This document shows positions 1 to 7,739 of a stretch of 22,234 bases of DNA, one piece after another; the stretch's first letter is position 1, and each line of letters starts with the position of its first letter. Source of the DNA: a virus; IMG/VR virus record IMGVR_UViG_3300048837_002307, positions 1-22,234 of that record. One strand, 5' to 3'. Position numbers and translations under genes: made by a program. The notes under the pieces are model-generated. The model searched no databases. It saw only the letters and a list, made by a program, of their open reading frames with translations, and had not been told where the DNA came from.

Positions 1-990
1 TCAATGCGTAAGAGTTTTTACGACAGCCGCCATCACTCGAGGGCACACAGCATTGCCAATAAGCTTGATCTTTTCGCGGCGAGTCGATTCGGGAAGTCGG
101 TGCTCTGGCGGAAAACCCATTGCCGCCGCGAGTTCAGTTGGCTGTAGCATACGCATCTCATGTCCAGTTTTAGTGGGGCGGACATAAGCAAATCTATCTA
201 GTGTGGTCACTGTCCGTAGAGGACGATCTAGTTGCTGAAATCCTCCTGCACCATCACTTCCATAGTAAACCATTATAAAAGGCGTTTTTGCTCCAAGAGT
301 CTCAACAGCTCGTTCAGCTCTTTCTAATGTCGCTGTGGCTCGATCGTCGGTCCACACTTTAGTCATTTTCCAAGGCGCATCAAGACTTTCTCCGCGTCCG
401 AGAATATCGGCAACCGTCTTTGACGTTTCTAACTTCTCTACTGGAAGCGTCGGCTCTCGCTCCCTATCGCAAACCACAAAGAGTCGACGGCGCGAGGTTG
501 GCGTTCCAAAATACCTCGCATCTAGCACACCACTGTTCACCTGATATCCTAGGCTGACGAGCTTGGTTTTCCATTCTTCAAATCTTGCCCACCGTTGCAT
601 CTGAATTACGTTTTCTACAACGATCCACCTTGGTTGCAACACTCTTGCAAAGCGAATGACTTCAAAGGCAGTTTCGCGGCTCTTCTCGCAGCCTTCTTTC
701 TTCCCCTTTGCAACACTGTGTGCTGTACACTCTGGTGACGCCAATAAAAGATCGATTTCTCCGACGTCTTCGAGAATTGTCCTTGGCTTTAGGTCACTGG
801 CTTTCATGTTGTACGTGGTTGCATTTTTGAAATTGGCTGCATATGCGTCCGTTGCTAGTGACCAAATGTCTAGACCAGCAACAGGTGTTGCTCCTGCCAT
901 TGCAGCCCCACGCGAGCTTCCGCCTACTCCACAGAATAAATCACAGGTTCTAATCACGAATTTATTCCCACGAAAACAATGAAACGACAC
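1..990 (-). CDS. C5-cytosine DNA methyltransferase (Dcm-like)
   Basis: This 329-aa protein would methylate cytosine at C5 in a specific DNA sequence using S-adenosylmethionine. Motif I (DLFCGVGG, residues 17-24) binds the cofactor. The catalytic loop reads SPEC with Cys88 instead of the usual PPCQ. Motif VI is VENV (125-128), an SRRRLF segment near 165 fits motif VIII, and LIGNAV near the C-terminus fits motif X. The reading frame is complete, with TGA at the very left edge. The ATG at 988-990 is used, but a GTG giving residue 12 lies closer to motif I and is also possible. No restriction endonuclease is adjacent inside the window, so it may be an orphan that protects the element, or its partner may lie further left. 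The enzyme class is clear; the target sequence cannot be read from the protein. Confidence 0.93.
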   Translation of the reverse strand: MSFHCFRGNKFVIRTCDLFCGVGGSSRGAAMAGATPVAGLDIWSLATDAYAANFKNATTYNMKASDLKPRTILEDVGEIDLLLASPECTAHSVAKGKKEGCEKSRETAFEVIRFARVLQPRWIVVENVIQMQRWARFEEWKTKLVSLGYQVNSGVLDARYFGTPTSRRRLFVVCDREREPTLPVEKLETSKTVADILGRGESLDAPWKMTKVWTDDRATATLERAERAVETLGAKTPFIMVYYGSDGAGGFQQLDRPLRTVTTLDRFAYVRPTKTGHEMRMLQPTELAAAMGFPPEHRLPESTRREKIKLIGNAVCPRVMAAVVKTLTH

Positions 991-1051
991 CCTAATTGTC
1001 TCATACCAGGTTTGCGTCTGCTAGGTCAAGTTGTTTCAGAAAGCAGGCTTA

Positions 1052-1069
1052 GGGAATGTGAGCATTCCC
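1052..1069 (-). terminator. hairpin downstream of the recombinase cassette
   Basis: GGGAATG (1052-1058) and CATTCCC (1063-1069) form a perfect 7-bp stem with a 4-base loop. It starts about 20 bases beyond the stop codon of the HTH gene when read on the minus strand. The tail after it is only weakly T-rich, so termination is a guess from position and shape. Confidence 0.35.
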
Positions 1070-1089
1070 CCCTGAGTTTTGCAATAAAC

Positions 1090-1491
1090 CTATGGGAGAG
1101 CAGACTTGAAAAGTTGCCAGATTTGCCGCTGTGTTTGCCAATCCAAGAACTTGACAATTTTCCTTGCTTCACGTTCCCTCGTGGAGTTAACCCGCGAATC
1201 TGACCCTACCCAAAAGAGGAATTCCTCTTGGATTTCGGGGGCAAGCAAGTTCAGGTCCATGATCTGGGTAAGTCGGGCACGGCTAACATGGCCAACTCGG
1301 GCGAGCTCCGCTTGGTCGGCAACTTGCCCACTCTTGATCAAGTGATCGAGACGGATGGCTAGGGCCATCATCTTTGTAATGCGAGGTATGCGGCCTGGAG
1401 TGGGTTGCTCTGGCTGCGTTCCGGCTTCGACGATCGTCTTGGCGGTTCGCTTGCCGGACTTGAATTCCAGTTTGTGCGTGGCGGTCAGCAT
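1090..1491 (-). CDS. small HTH protein of the recombinase cassette
   Basis: This 133-aa protein is last in the integration cassette; its ATG overlaps the end of the recombinase gene by 7 bases, implying translational coupling. A basic N-terminus is followed by a helix-turn-helix around residues 56-80 (ADQAELARVGHVSRARLTQI), similar to KorB/ParB-type and Xre-type HTH units. The C-terminus is basic and aromatic. Small HTH proteins of this layout are commonly found after large serine recombinases with DUF2924. A role as cassette repressor or as a recombination directionality factor is plausible but inferred only from position. Confidence 0.8.
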   Translation of the reverse strand: MLTATHKLEFKSGKRTAKTIVEAGTQPEQPTPGRIPRITKMMALAIRLDHLIKSGQVADQAELARVGHVSRARLTQIMDLNLLAPEIQEEFLFWVGSDSRVNSTREREARKIVKFLDWQTQRQIWQLFKSALP

Positions 1492-3044
1492 GTGCTAGCT
1501 CCTTCTTTACTTTGCTGTTCTTGGCTGAAGGTTCTGATGCCGATTGGGTGGTAGGAGATGGACAGCTCCTTACGGTGGCCGTCGTACTGAATTGAATCGA
1601 CGATCTGGTGAATAGCTTTTGCGCGTTCGGCCGGAGAGAGCGCTGCCCAGACCTCTTGAAATCGACCAAGGGCATCGCGTACGTCGGACTCATCAATCAT
1701 CAGGCTGGAAACTGCGGCCATCTCATCAACGATCTCCGATACTCGTTGTTCCTTCTCGCGAATCTGGTCTTGGATGTCGGCAAATGACGTTTCATTTGCG
1801 CCGTCGGCGATCGCTTGGTTGAGTCGCTCGTAGTGGCCAAGAATCGCCCGCTCCATCGCGTTCTTTTCTTTCTTGAGTCGTTCTGCGGTCGTCTGGGTTT
1901 GAACGCGACTCTGGGCCAACGTGTCGCGAACGACGCCCGGGTCTTGGCCAACGCATCGTATTTGATCGATCACGAAGTTTTCGATCTGATCTGCCGGCAA
2001 CGATGGTGATGGGCAACTTGCCCAGCCTTGCTTTTGCGCCCTGTGACACACGTAGTAGCGATAAAGCGTCGAGCCTTTCTTCGTGTACGAATGGCTCATC
2101 CCGCAATTGCAGGCAGCGCAGCGAAGCAGTCCTTGTAGTAATGCATTGTGCTTGCATCGGTTCAAAGCTTTCTTCATGCGGCTGTTCTGCTTTAGGGTCT
2201 CCTGGACCTGATCGAACATATCTCGCTTGATGATGGCCTCTTGAAGGCCAGGATGGAGTTGACCTTCGTACTCGATCATGCCGATGTAAGTTGCGTTGGT
2301 CAGGACGGCCGTGACCTTGTTCTTGTTGAACTCGCCGCCACCGATTGTCTTGCCCTTCTTCGTGGTCCACTCTTTCATTCGCCAACCGCGCTCATTAAGT
2401 ACCCGAGCAACCTGCAATGTCGATTTTATTTCCAGGTACAATTTAAAAATCTCTTGAACTCGCAGCGACTCGAGCGGCTCAACGACCAGGTTCGTGTTGA
2501 CAACGTTGTAGCCAAGGATCGGCTTTCCTCCGATCCAACGCCCCTTGCGCCTCGCCGCTCGCATCTTGTCGCGTGTGCGTTCGCTGATCATATCCCGCTC
2601 GAACTGAGCGAAGGATAAGAGCACGTTGAGCGTCAGTCGGCCCATTGAAGAGGCTGTATTGAACGACTGCGTTACACTCACAAACGTGACCTGATGACGA
2701 TCGAAGACTTCGATGATTCTCGCGAAATCTAACAAGCTTCGACTTAGGCGGTCGACCTTGTAGACAGCCACGCAATCAATCTTGCCAGCAGAGATGTCTG
2801 CTAGCAAACGCCGAAGGCCTGGGCGCTCCATGTTGGCTCCGGTGAATCCGCCATCATCGTACTTGGTATCAAGGCACTCCCAGCCCTCGTGCTTCTGGCT
2901 CTTGATGTAGAGTTCGCCGGCTTCTCGCTGCGCGTCCAATGAATTGAACTCTTGCTCCAGTCCCTCTTCGGTCGACTTGCGAGTGTATATCGCACATCGA
3001 AAGGTCTTGCGTGCTTCGGGCTTTGCGGTTTGTTTGTTCGACAT
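1485..3044 (-). CDS. large serine recombinase (site-specific integrase)
   Basis: This 519-aa recombinase would integrate or excise the element by cutting and rejoining DNA through a phosphoserine link. The resolvase domain spans about residues 15-165, with catalytic Ser24 in YTRKS and the conserved KVDRLSRS stretch near 96-103. A recombinase domain follows (about 170-285). A zinc ribbon has Cys309, Cys312, Cys333 and Cys344, and a charged coiled-coil-like region spans about 375-450. The length is normal for the group and no lesion is visible. Its ATG overlaps the DUF2924 stop by one base, and its own stop lies inside the HTH gene start. The att sites cannot be fixed without an empty-site comparison. 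Confidence 0.96.
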   Translation of the reverse strand: MSNKQTAKPEARKTFRCAIYTRKSTEEGLEQEFNSLDAQREAGELYIKSQKHEGWECLDTKYDDGGFTGANMERPGLRRLLADISAGKIDCVAVYKVDRLSRSLLDFARIIEVFDRHQVTFVSVTQSFNTASSMGRLTLNVLLSFAQFERDMISERTRDKMRAARRKGRWIGGKPILGYNVVNTNLVVEPLESLRVQEIFKLYLEIKSTLQVARVLNERGWRMKEWTTKKGKTIGGGEFNKNKVTAVLTNATYIGMIEYEGQLHPGLQEAIIKRDMFDQVQETLKQNSRMKKALNRCKHNALLQGLLRCAACNCGMSHSYTKKGSTLYRYYVCHRAQKQGWASCPSPSLPADQIENFVIDQIRCVGQDPGVVRDTLAQSRVQTQTTAERLKKEKNAMERAILGHYERLNQAIADGANETSFADIQDQIREKEQRVSEIVDEMAAVSSLMIDESDVRDALGRFQEVWAALSPAERAKAIHQIVDSIQYDGHRKELSISYHPIGIRTFSQEQQSKEGASTC

Positions 3045-3532
3045 TAGGCTTTGCCCTCATTAACGCGAAAGAAGTTGAAACCGTTCCAGTGTTTGCCCGT
3101 CACAGCTTTCACTACAGCTGTGAGCGATTTGTACTTCTGACCTTGCCATTCGAAGCCATCGCCTCGAACAACCACGACGATGTTCTGGCCCTTGTAGCTA
3201 CGCTGGAGTGACTGACCAACAGATAGGCTACGTGCGGGCTTCGAATCGACCTTCACAACAACCGTATTTGGCTGCTGGACAACTTCACGTGGCTTTCGCT
3301 CGCGTGGTGGCATCATTCGAATGTCGGCATCATTGGCAATCTCCATCGCTCGACGACGTGCTCGCTCTGATAGATCACCTTCGATGTTGGCCTGCATGCG
3401 CCAGGCGATTCGTTTGATGAGCCAGACCTTGTTACGTGTGTTGGTAGACTCATTAAACACTCCACAATACTTCTTTCGAAGCTCGCCAACACTCATGAGC
3501 TTCATGAGTGCGACTTCCCGTTCGATGTTCAT
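3044..3532 (-). CDS. DUF2924 protein
   Basis: This 162-aa protein matches the DUF2924 layout. The N-terminal half is helical and positively charged (LRKKYCGVFNESTNTRNKVWLIKRIAWR, shown in parts: LRKKYCGVF then KVWLIKRIAWR). The C-terminal half carries the typical YKGQNIVVVVRGDGFEWQG and YKSLTAVVKAVTG stretches and ends in GFNFFRV. DUF2924 genes sit directly before large serine recombinases in many bacteria, and here the stop and the recombinase ATG share one base. Its function is unknown; a recombination accessory role is inferred from this persistent linkage. Confidence 0.92.
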   Translation of the reverse strand: MNIEREVALMKLMSVGELRKKYCGVFNESTNTRNKVWLIKRIAWRMQANIEGDLSERARRRAMEIANDADIRMMPPRERKPREVVQQPNTVVVKVDSKPARSLSVGQSLQRSYKGQNIVVVVRGDGFEWQGQKYKSLTAVVKAVTGKHWNGFNFFRVNEGKA

Positions 3533-3556
3533 TCTTGCCTCGGCTTGGTAAATGGT

Positions 3557-3609
3557 TGAGAACTCAGACGCGAGTTAACCCGCGTGTACACACAGAGCGG
3601 TAGTTCTCA
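3557..3609. repeat. nested inverted repeat between 57-aa gene and DUF2924
   Basis: Outer arms TGAGAACT (3557-3564) and AGTTCTCA (3602-3609) are perfect 8-bp complements. Inside, ACGCG (3568-3572) pairs with CGCGT (3581-3585), followed by the palindrome GTGTACAC (3584-3591). The right outer arm contains the stop codon of the upstream 57-aa gene. It could be an mRNA structure separating the two genes, an operator, or a recombinase-related site. Confidence 0.5.
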
Positions 3610-3780
3610 TGAATCTTCAAGCCCATCGGTGGAAGTTTCTGGCTCGGTTTCGGTTAATTCTGATTTCTCTAGTGATTTGCGCTTCAAGAGGACTCTAATC
3701 ACGCCAGAAGCCAATATGCGGATAAGCTCGCTCCTTTGTTGGCTGGTCTCAACCATGGTTAAATTTGAAAGTTGATTCAT
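3607..3780 (-). CDS. 57-aa protein at the head of the recombinase cassette
   Basis: A 57-codon frame runs from ATG at 3778-3780 to TGA at 3607-3609. A strong ribosome binding site, AAGGGGG, lies about 6 bases upstream (plus-strand 3787-3793). The protein has a helical core (QQRSELIRILASGVIRVLL, residues 14-32) and an acidic tail (LTETEPETSTDGLED). Short proteins with a Q-R-x-E-L/I-x-x-I-L-A-x-G-V-x-R-L core are often found just before DUF2924/recombinase pairs. Position, strand, ribosome site and this pattern support a real gene although it is very short. Function unknown. Confidence 0.7.
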   Translation of the reverse strand: MNQLSNLTMVETSQQRSELIRILASGVIRVLLKRKSLEKSELTETEPETSTDGLEDS

Positions 3781-4205
3781 CCAGTACCCCCTTTTAGTGG
3801 TTCAATGATGTGCAATTCGGCAATTCACCTTGTTAATCCGGTGTCTCCTATTTGTTGGAATACCCGACTGAGGAGCGAAATGACGGACGGTTTCTCAAAG
3901 TTGGGCAAATTGATCGAATTTAGAAAAGTAAAAATTTTTTCAGTTAAAGAATATGTATTGACCAAACGTGTCACGGCGATCGGGATGATAGCACTCGCGA
4001 TTGGCGGTGGCTAAGCCTGGATGGAATCACTCAGGATAAACGATCATGGACTGGTGGATGGGAGGCCCGCAGTTAGGAAATTGCTCGGTGGAAGCCGAAG
4101 GCTTGCCACTGCCAATCGCACTTATTGTGCGTCAGTCGTTTGGATCGCTTGACGTTTTATTTATTGAAGGATTGCTATGGCTTACTGATTTTGAGGTTTT
4201 ACAAC
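3781..4205. other. divergent intergenic region, 425 bp
   Basis: This is the divergent spacer between the integration cassette and the plus-strand unknown cassette, so it should hold promoters for both. An AT-rich core lies at about 3905-3960. One possible mini-gene is seen: ATG 3880 to TAA 4014, 44 codons, with AGGAG just upstream and a hydrophobic C-terminus (AIGMIALAIGGG). It is too short to trust. No tRNA, insertion sequence or convincing att core was seen. Confidence 0.4.
4149..4178 (+). promoter_or_regulatory. possible promoter for the 4206-6417 cassette
   Basis: A TTGACG -35-like box at 4149-4154 is separated by 18 bases from a weak TGCTAT -10-like box at 4173-4178. The position fits a short leader before the ATG at 4206, which has GAGG about 10 bases upstream. 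The -10 match is poor, so this is tentative. Confidence 0.25.
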
Positions 4206-5393
4206 ATGACTACCGTTCGACTCCCACGTTTGTCTCGTCCCGGCGTGTTGGAATCAATCGCTCCTGAGCGCTTGTACGCACTTCTCCAACCATTTGCCGA
4301 TTTCTTTGCAGATCGGTCCGTAACGATCAAGTCGCCGGACAGGATCGATTGTCAAGCAGTTATTCGCGAGATAGCTCTAGCTGATCGCGAAACGCCGGCA
4401 GGCTTGCTCGATGCGATTTGTCTGATTGATGAATTAGCCAACACTGTGGCAGTTGAGCTTCTACTTGATCGAGTGCCAGCTGGATCACTGGGTCTTGACA
4501 ATCATGGTGAACATTCTGCAGCCGATATTGTCACAGCTGCGTGGCTGTTGCAGCGAGAGCAACTTATTCAGACTCATGCCAGAGCGAAGCTGAAAAGAGC
4601 GAGGTCATTTGATTACTTCCAAGCCAATCAGACCAAACCACCAAAATTCATCGCGCCGTCAGACTGTATACTGAAACAGCTCGAAAGCGACATTGATTCC
4701 TGGTATGTCGAGCGATTTCGAGGGCAAGGAACAAAAGTTGAAATCTTTGATAATGGCGATGAAGTAGAGATTTCGATCCTACACGGCAGCCTATTTAGGC
4801 GACAGCCAGTCGTGAAGTCGGGCGTCTTTGGCATGAAGTCATTCTGGCCGGTCCAAAGTGATGTGGCTATTTACAATCGCAGCTTTGGCGAATTACGAAT
4901 CAACGCTAAGTCTGCCAAGGAAAAGGCTCTGTATTGTCGGCTACTTGGCAAGCACCTATTTGGCAATGAAGATTGCTTTCCTACAGGAATAAAGTATTCA
5001 CTAGAACCACTTCGCGATTATGGATTTGCAGCGTTGACGCCAGGCGATATCGAGGATATTCGAGATGTCCGGATGGTTGAGCTTTGGCTTGGCGACCCTG
5101 ATGAAAGGTATGGTGTGATTACCATTCGCAAGGGTGATGATTTATTCGACTGGGCGCAGGCGAAGAACAAAGATATTCACATGAAAAGGCGGCTCATATC
5201 GGCCACTTTCAAGCTGGAAGTGTTTGGACGCAAGGGCGACCTGTCGGTAACAGTGCGTCCACCTAATGTGGCTATGTATAATCGTGGACCAGTTGCATCG
5301 GTCATTGAAGCGTGGCTTGCACAGCGTGGTTTCATTCTCACAGGCAGTCAGGAACGGAGTAGGAGCCATGAGCCAGCCTTGGCTAGCACTTGA
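4206..5393 (+). CDS. unknown protein A of a two-gene cassette
   Basis: I do not recognise this 395-aa protein. The frame is open further upstream, but the ATG at 4206 with GAGG upstream is the sensible start. The N-terminal half (about 1-160) looks mostly helical and includes an E-L-A-N-T-V-A-V-E-L-L-L-D-R helix. The second half (about 170-385) alternates strands and charged loops, with aromatic motifs such as FGMKSFWP and VELWLGDPDERYG. No signal peptide or membrane segment is evident. Its last 26 bases overlap the start of the next gene, so the two are probably translated together and work together. The setting, between a recombinase cassette and a nuclease gene, is typical of cargo or defence, but no catalytic motif was identified. 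Confidence 0.8.
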   Translation: MTTVRLPRLSRPGVLESIAPERLYALLQPFADFFADRSVTIKSPDRIDCQAVIREIALADRETPAGLLDAICLIDELANTVAVELLLDRVPAGSLGLDNHGEHSAADIVTAAWLLQREQLIQTHARAKLKRARSFDYFQANQTKPPKFIAPSDCILKQLESDIDSWYVERFRGQGTKVEIFDNGDEVEISILHGSLFRRQPVVKSGVFGMKSFWPVQSDVAIYNRSFGELRINAKSAKEKALYCRLLGKHLFGNEDCFPTGIKYSLEPLRDYGFAALTPGDIEDIRDVRMVELWLGDPDERYGVITIRKGDDLFDWAQAKNKDIHMKRRLISATFKLEVFGRKGDLSVTVRPPNVAMYNRGPVASVIEAWLAQRGFILTGSQERSRSHEPALAST

Positions 5394-6417
5394 ATCGCTG
5401 GGTGATGTGGCAACTTCCTTTCGGAGTTGGCGGCTATTAATGGCAGACGAGTTTGAAAGGTATCGAGATCTGCTGGTTCCGACTAGAGAATTGGCAGCAG
5501 CGCTCCCGGTGCCTGGCCGTCCATATGAGTGGTTGGAGATTTGCCAGGTTGATGAGGGTGTTTTCGAAGGCTACAACGAAAAGACTGAGGAGTATGTGCC
5601 AGTCGATCGGCAAGACATTGTTTGCTATGAATTTAGCTTTAGCAGACTGGCCGCTGAGCTTGCTGCTCTAGTTGGATTTGATGCGGCCTTCGAGCGGCTC
5701 GGAGGTCCCATGTATCGATACAGGCTTGGTCACTATGGGAATCCTAATGGATCTGGGTTTTCATTGTTCCTGGCCAAAGTAAGCGATCCTGGCCGGCTGG
5801 ATAGGTGCATTGATGCTTTTCTGGCGGAAATCCGACGACCATTTGTACTGTTTCTCACATCCAAGCGAATACTAGGCAGTCGAAATGAGGCTCTGCTGGA
5901 TTCGCGAGGCTGCTTGGTAGTCCCGCTTGAACAAGCGTTATCCCGTGGCGACGACCGCGTGTGGAGTTTGTCGCCATGGGCGCGTCAGCAGTTGATTGTC
6001 TTCCGCGATCGCTTGCTGCCACCTGTGAAAATCGTAGCTGGCCGTTTTCCAACTCCAACCGGCAGCCGCTGGTGCGACTTGGAGATGCGGTTCATCGATA
6101 GCGAGAAAATCAATGTGAATATACGCGATCAGCGGCAAGTGCTGACCTATTCACAGTTGGGGTTGGTCGATTCGAGAAGTGGCAAGCCCAGCAAACAGTG
6201 GGAGCTGCTTAAATTGTTCGCCAGAGAACATGGTGTCATGACCTGGCTATCGCCTGGTGCCTGCAGAAAGAATCGAAAAAGGCGAGAATTGCTTAACAAG
6301 TCGCTTCAGCAATTCTTCGAAATTGATGGTGAGCCGATCGAGCTTACAGATGATCGAAAGGGCTGGCGATGTGTTTTCAAGTTGCAACCCGAGGATTGGA
6401 GTCAGTCATTTTCTTAA
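5368..6417 (+). CDS. unknown protein B of a two-gene cassette, possible C-terminal winged helix
   Basis: I do not recognise this 349-aa protein. The start at 5368 is chosen because AGGAG ends three bases before the ATG; longer in-frame starts lie deep inside the upstream gene. The first ~200 residues are mixed alpha/beta with no clear catalytic motif. The C-terminal ~95 residues have the order helix (ELLKLFAREHG), turn, helix (LNKSLQQFF), then a beta hairpin (IELTDDRKGWRCVFKL). This resembles a winged-helix DNA-binding domain of the response-regulator type. That reading is by eye and unproven. Gene overlap with protein A implies a joint function, perhaps a sensor plus DNA-binding effector or a regulator pair. 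Confidence 0.8.
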   Translation: MSQPWLALESLGDVATSFRSWRLLMADEFERYRDLLVPTRELAAALPVPGRPYEWLEICQVDEGVFEGYNEKTEEYVPVDRQDIVCYEFSFSRLAAELAALVGFDAAFERLGGPMYRYRLGHYGNPNGSGFSLFLAKVSDPGRLDRCIDAFLAEIRRPFVLFLTSKRILGSRNEALLDSRGCLVVPLEQALSRGDDRVWSLSPWARQQLIVFRDRLLPPVKIVAGRFPTPTGSRWCDLEMRFIDSEKINVNIRDQRQVLTYSQLGLVDSRSGKPSKQWELLKLFAREHGVMTWLSPGACRKNRKRRELLNKSLQQFFEIDGEPIELTDDRKGWRCVFKLQPEDWSQSFS

Positions 6418-6528
6418 TCTTGCTACAATGTGCCCCATACTCTTTGCTGTAACTTGTCTAATATCTTCGCCGATTAAAAGAATGGGCATGCTTCCCGAAC
6501 TGTTCGGCTTAACTTCATTGACATAGCG

Positions 6529-7230
6529 TTGAGAAATATTTTGGACGCAAGCCAAACAGTCAGCGATACACTTACCAAGTCCCTCGATGGATTTCGAGCA
6601 GCGGCTTCGGGACTAGCGACGGCCTTCAGGTCATTGAACAACGAGCAAGTACTAGATTCGCGTATTGCGACAAAATTCATACTGTCTTGGATGCGTGATC
6701 TCACGTATTACCATAAACAGTTTGGAGAGTTAATCAATCGAAGCAAGCGTCCGCCAATCGCGGACGACTTCACGGCTTCGGTCGCAATCGCACTAAGAGA
6801 ATTCTTAACCGCTCGCGGCCACGAGAATTCCGTTTATTGCGAAAAACCGACTCACAGAAGTCGTGGTGCCACTCGACCGGATATTTCGGTGCTCGATGGA
6901 AGAAGTCAATTGCTGGCGACGATCGAATGTAAAACCAATTTCGGCTGGAATCGAAAAGGCTGGCAAATAGCCTTTGAAACACGCGAGAATGCATTGAAAA
7001 AATTGTTTCCGAACTGCACTTCGTATCTATGCATAATGACTAAGATCAATTGGGATTCTTCGGAACTGGATAAATCAAACAAGCTCGGTACCAGTTGGTT
7101 CTGTCTCTGCAATGACTACATCGGCAGACTTAGGGGCGCAATAACAGATGAAAACATTTTCACCCCAATTGAACCGCTTTTTGTAGCGACTCTAGAGAAA
7201 TTGGAAAACAGAAAAGGGCAAAATTCGTAA
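6529..7230 (+). CDS. PD-(D/E)XK restriction-endonuclease-like protein
   Basis: This 233-aa protein has a PD-(D/E)XK-like catalytic core: RPDISV (Asp118), then a strand ending in TIECK (Glu133, Lys135), followed by a conserved-looking N-x-x-G-W. The N-terminal ~90 residues are helical. This fits a small nuclease related to type II restriction enzymes or DUF-type defence nucleases. The start is uncertain: the only conventional choice near the 5' end is TTG at 6529, no good ribosome site is visible, and the frame is open back to a stop at 6475-6477. The next ATG would remove about 54 residues but leave the catalytic core. No methyltransferase is adjacent, so it may work with the unknown genes upstream or alone. 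Confidence 0.7.
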   Translation: MRNILDASQTVSDTLTKSLDGFRAAASGLATAFRSLNNEQVLDSRIATKFILSWMRDLTYYHKQFGELINRSKRPPIADDFTASVAIALREFLTARGHENSVYCEKPTHRSRGATRPDISVLDGRSQLLATIECKTNFGWNRKGWQIAFETRENALKKLFPNCTSYLCIMTKINWDSSELDKSNKLGTSWFCLCNDYIGRLRGAITDENIFTPIEPLFVATLEKLENRKGQNS

Positions 7231-7660
7231 GAGTACAGCGATTTGCACGGAGCCCTCGAAGGACCGTTTGGGCAGTGCCTGCTCAACTTCTGCATCAGAA
7301 TCAAGTCAACGGGAATCAGGAATCGCACAGGTTAACTAGAAATCCAGCACTAGCCACTCGGCATGCCCAAGTCCCCTGCTACGTCTACTTACTCTATTCA
7401 CGGATATGCGGGCAGCGATTCTCTTTTTAAGTGATGGCTTGCAAGAGCCAATAATGACTGCCCTTACTCGTTCGTCTTAAACAAGCATTTGGGGAATTTC
7501 CCAAATCCCCTCTCATGGAATTTTAGCAATTTTCTGATTTCATTTTTCCTGATTTTCCTTGGTTTTGCTGCAACCTCGCCAAGGAATTTTCTTCTTTTCC
7601 CAGCCGTTTTGGGAAATTTCGCCAGTAGCGGACGACAGGTCTGATTCACATCAGGAAACA
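7231..7660. other. non-coding stretch with dyads before the sigma-like gene
   Basis: No convincing gene is seen. ATTTGGG (7487-7493) pairs with CCCAAAT (7500-7506). TTCCTTGG (7555-7562) pairs perfectly with CCAAGGAA (7579-7586) and is followed by a T-rich tail at 7587-7598, so it could terminate transcription coming from the nuclease gene. The 7500-7600 region is strongly T/C-rich on the plus strand, unlike the flanking coding DNA. Confidence 0.45.
7555..7598 (+). terminator. possible Rho-independent terminator
   Basis: A perfect 8-bp stem (7555-7562 with 7579-7586) and a 16-base loop are followed by a tail of mostly T (7587-7598). It lies about 320 bases after the nuclease stop and 145 bases before the sigma-like start. 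The loop is long, which weakens the call. Confidence 0.4.
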
Positions 7661-7739
7661 GCCCGCAAACGAGCGGGTGGGCCTCACAGGCTTTCACTCT
7701 CGGACCTGCCAGCCTGTGGGGCCTCGAACACGAGGTCCG
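7661..7739 (+). promoter_or_regulatory. structured leader of the sigma-like gene (pseudoknot / SD-sequestering hairpin)
   Basis: Several mutually exclusive RNA pairings are possible. GCCCGC (7661-7666) pairs with GCGGGT (7673-7678). GCCTCACAGGCT (7681-7692) pairs over 12 bases with AGCCTGTGGGGC (7711-7722), with one G-U. The loop of that stem holds CGGACCT (7701-7707), exactly complementary to AGGTCCG (7733-7739). Alternatively GGGCCTCG (7719-7726) forms an 8-bp hairpin with CGAGGTCC (7731-7738) over a four-base loop. The GAGG ribosome binding site (7732-7735), 7 bases before ATG 7743, is buried in either case. This is the architecture expected of a translational switch; no known riboswitch class was matched. 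Confidence 0.55.

Noticed and set aside
1619-3060. Several long frames overlapping the recombinase gene
   Set aside because: They are alternative frames of a clearly coding recombinase with full domain motifs.
1184-3584. 13-base direct repeat GAGTTAACCCGCG at 1184-1196 and 3572-3584 flanking the recombinase, as att sites
   Set aside because: A few 13-base repeats are expected by chance in 22 kb, and one copy lies inside the HTH gene; there is no target duplication evidence.
7464-7697. 77-codon minus-strand frame before the sigma gene
   Set aside because: Low-complexity Lys/Arg-rich translation of a T/C-rich tract without a ribosome site.
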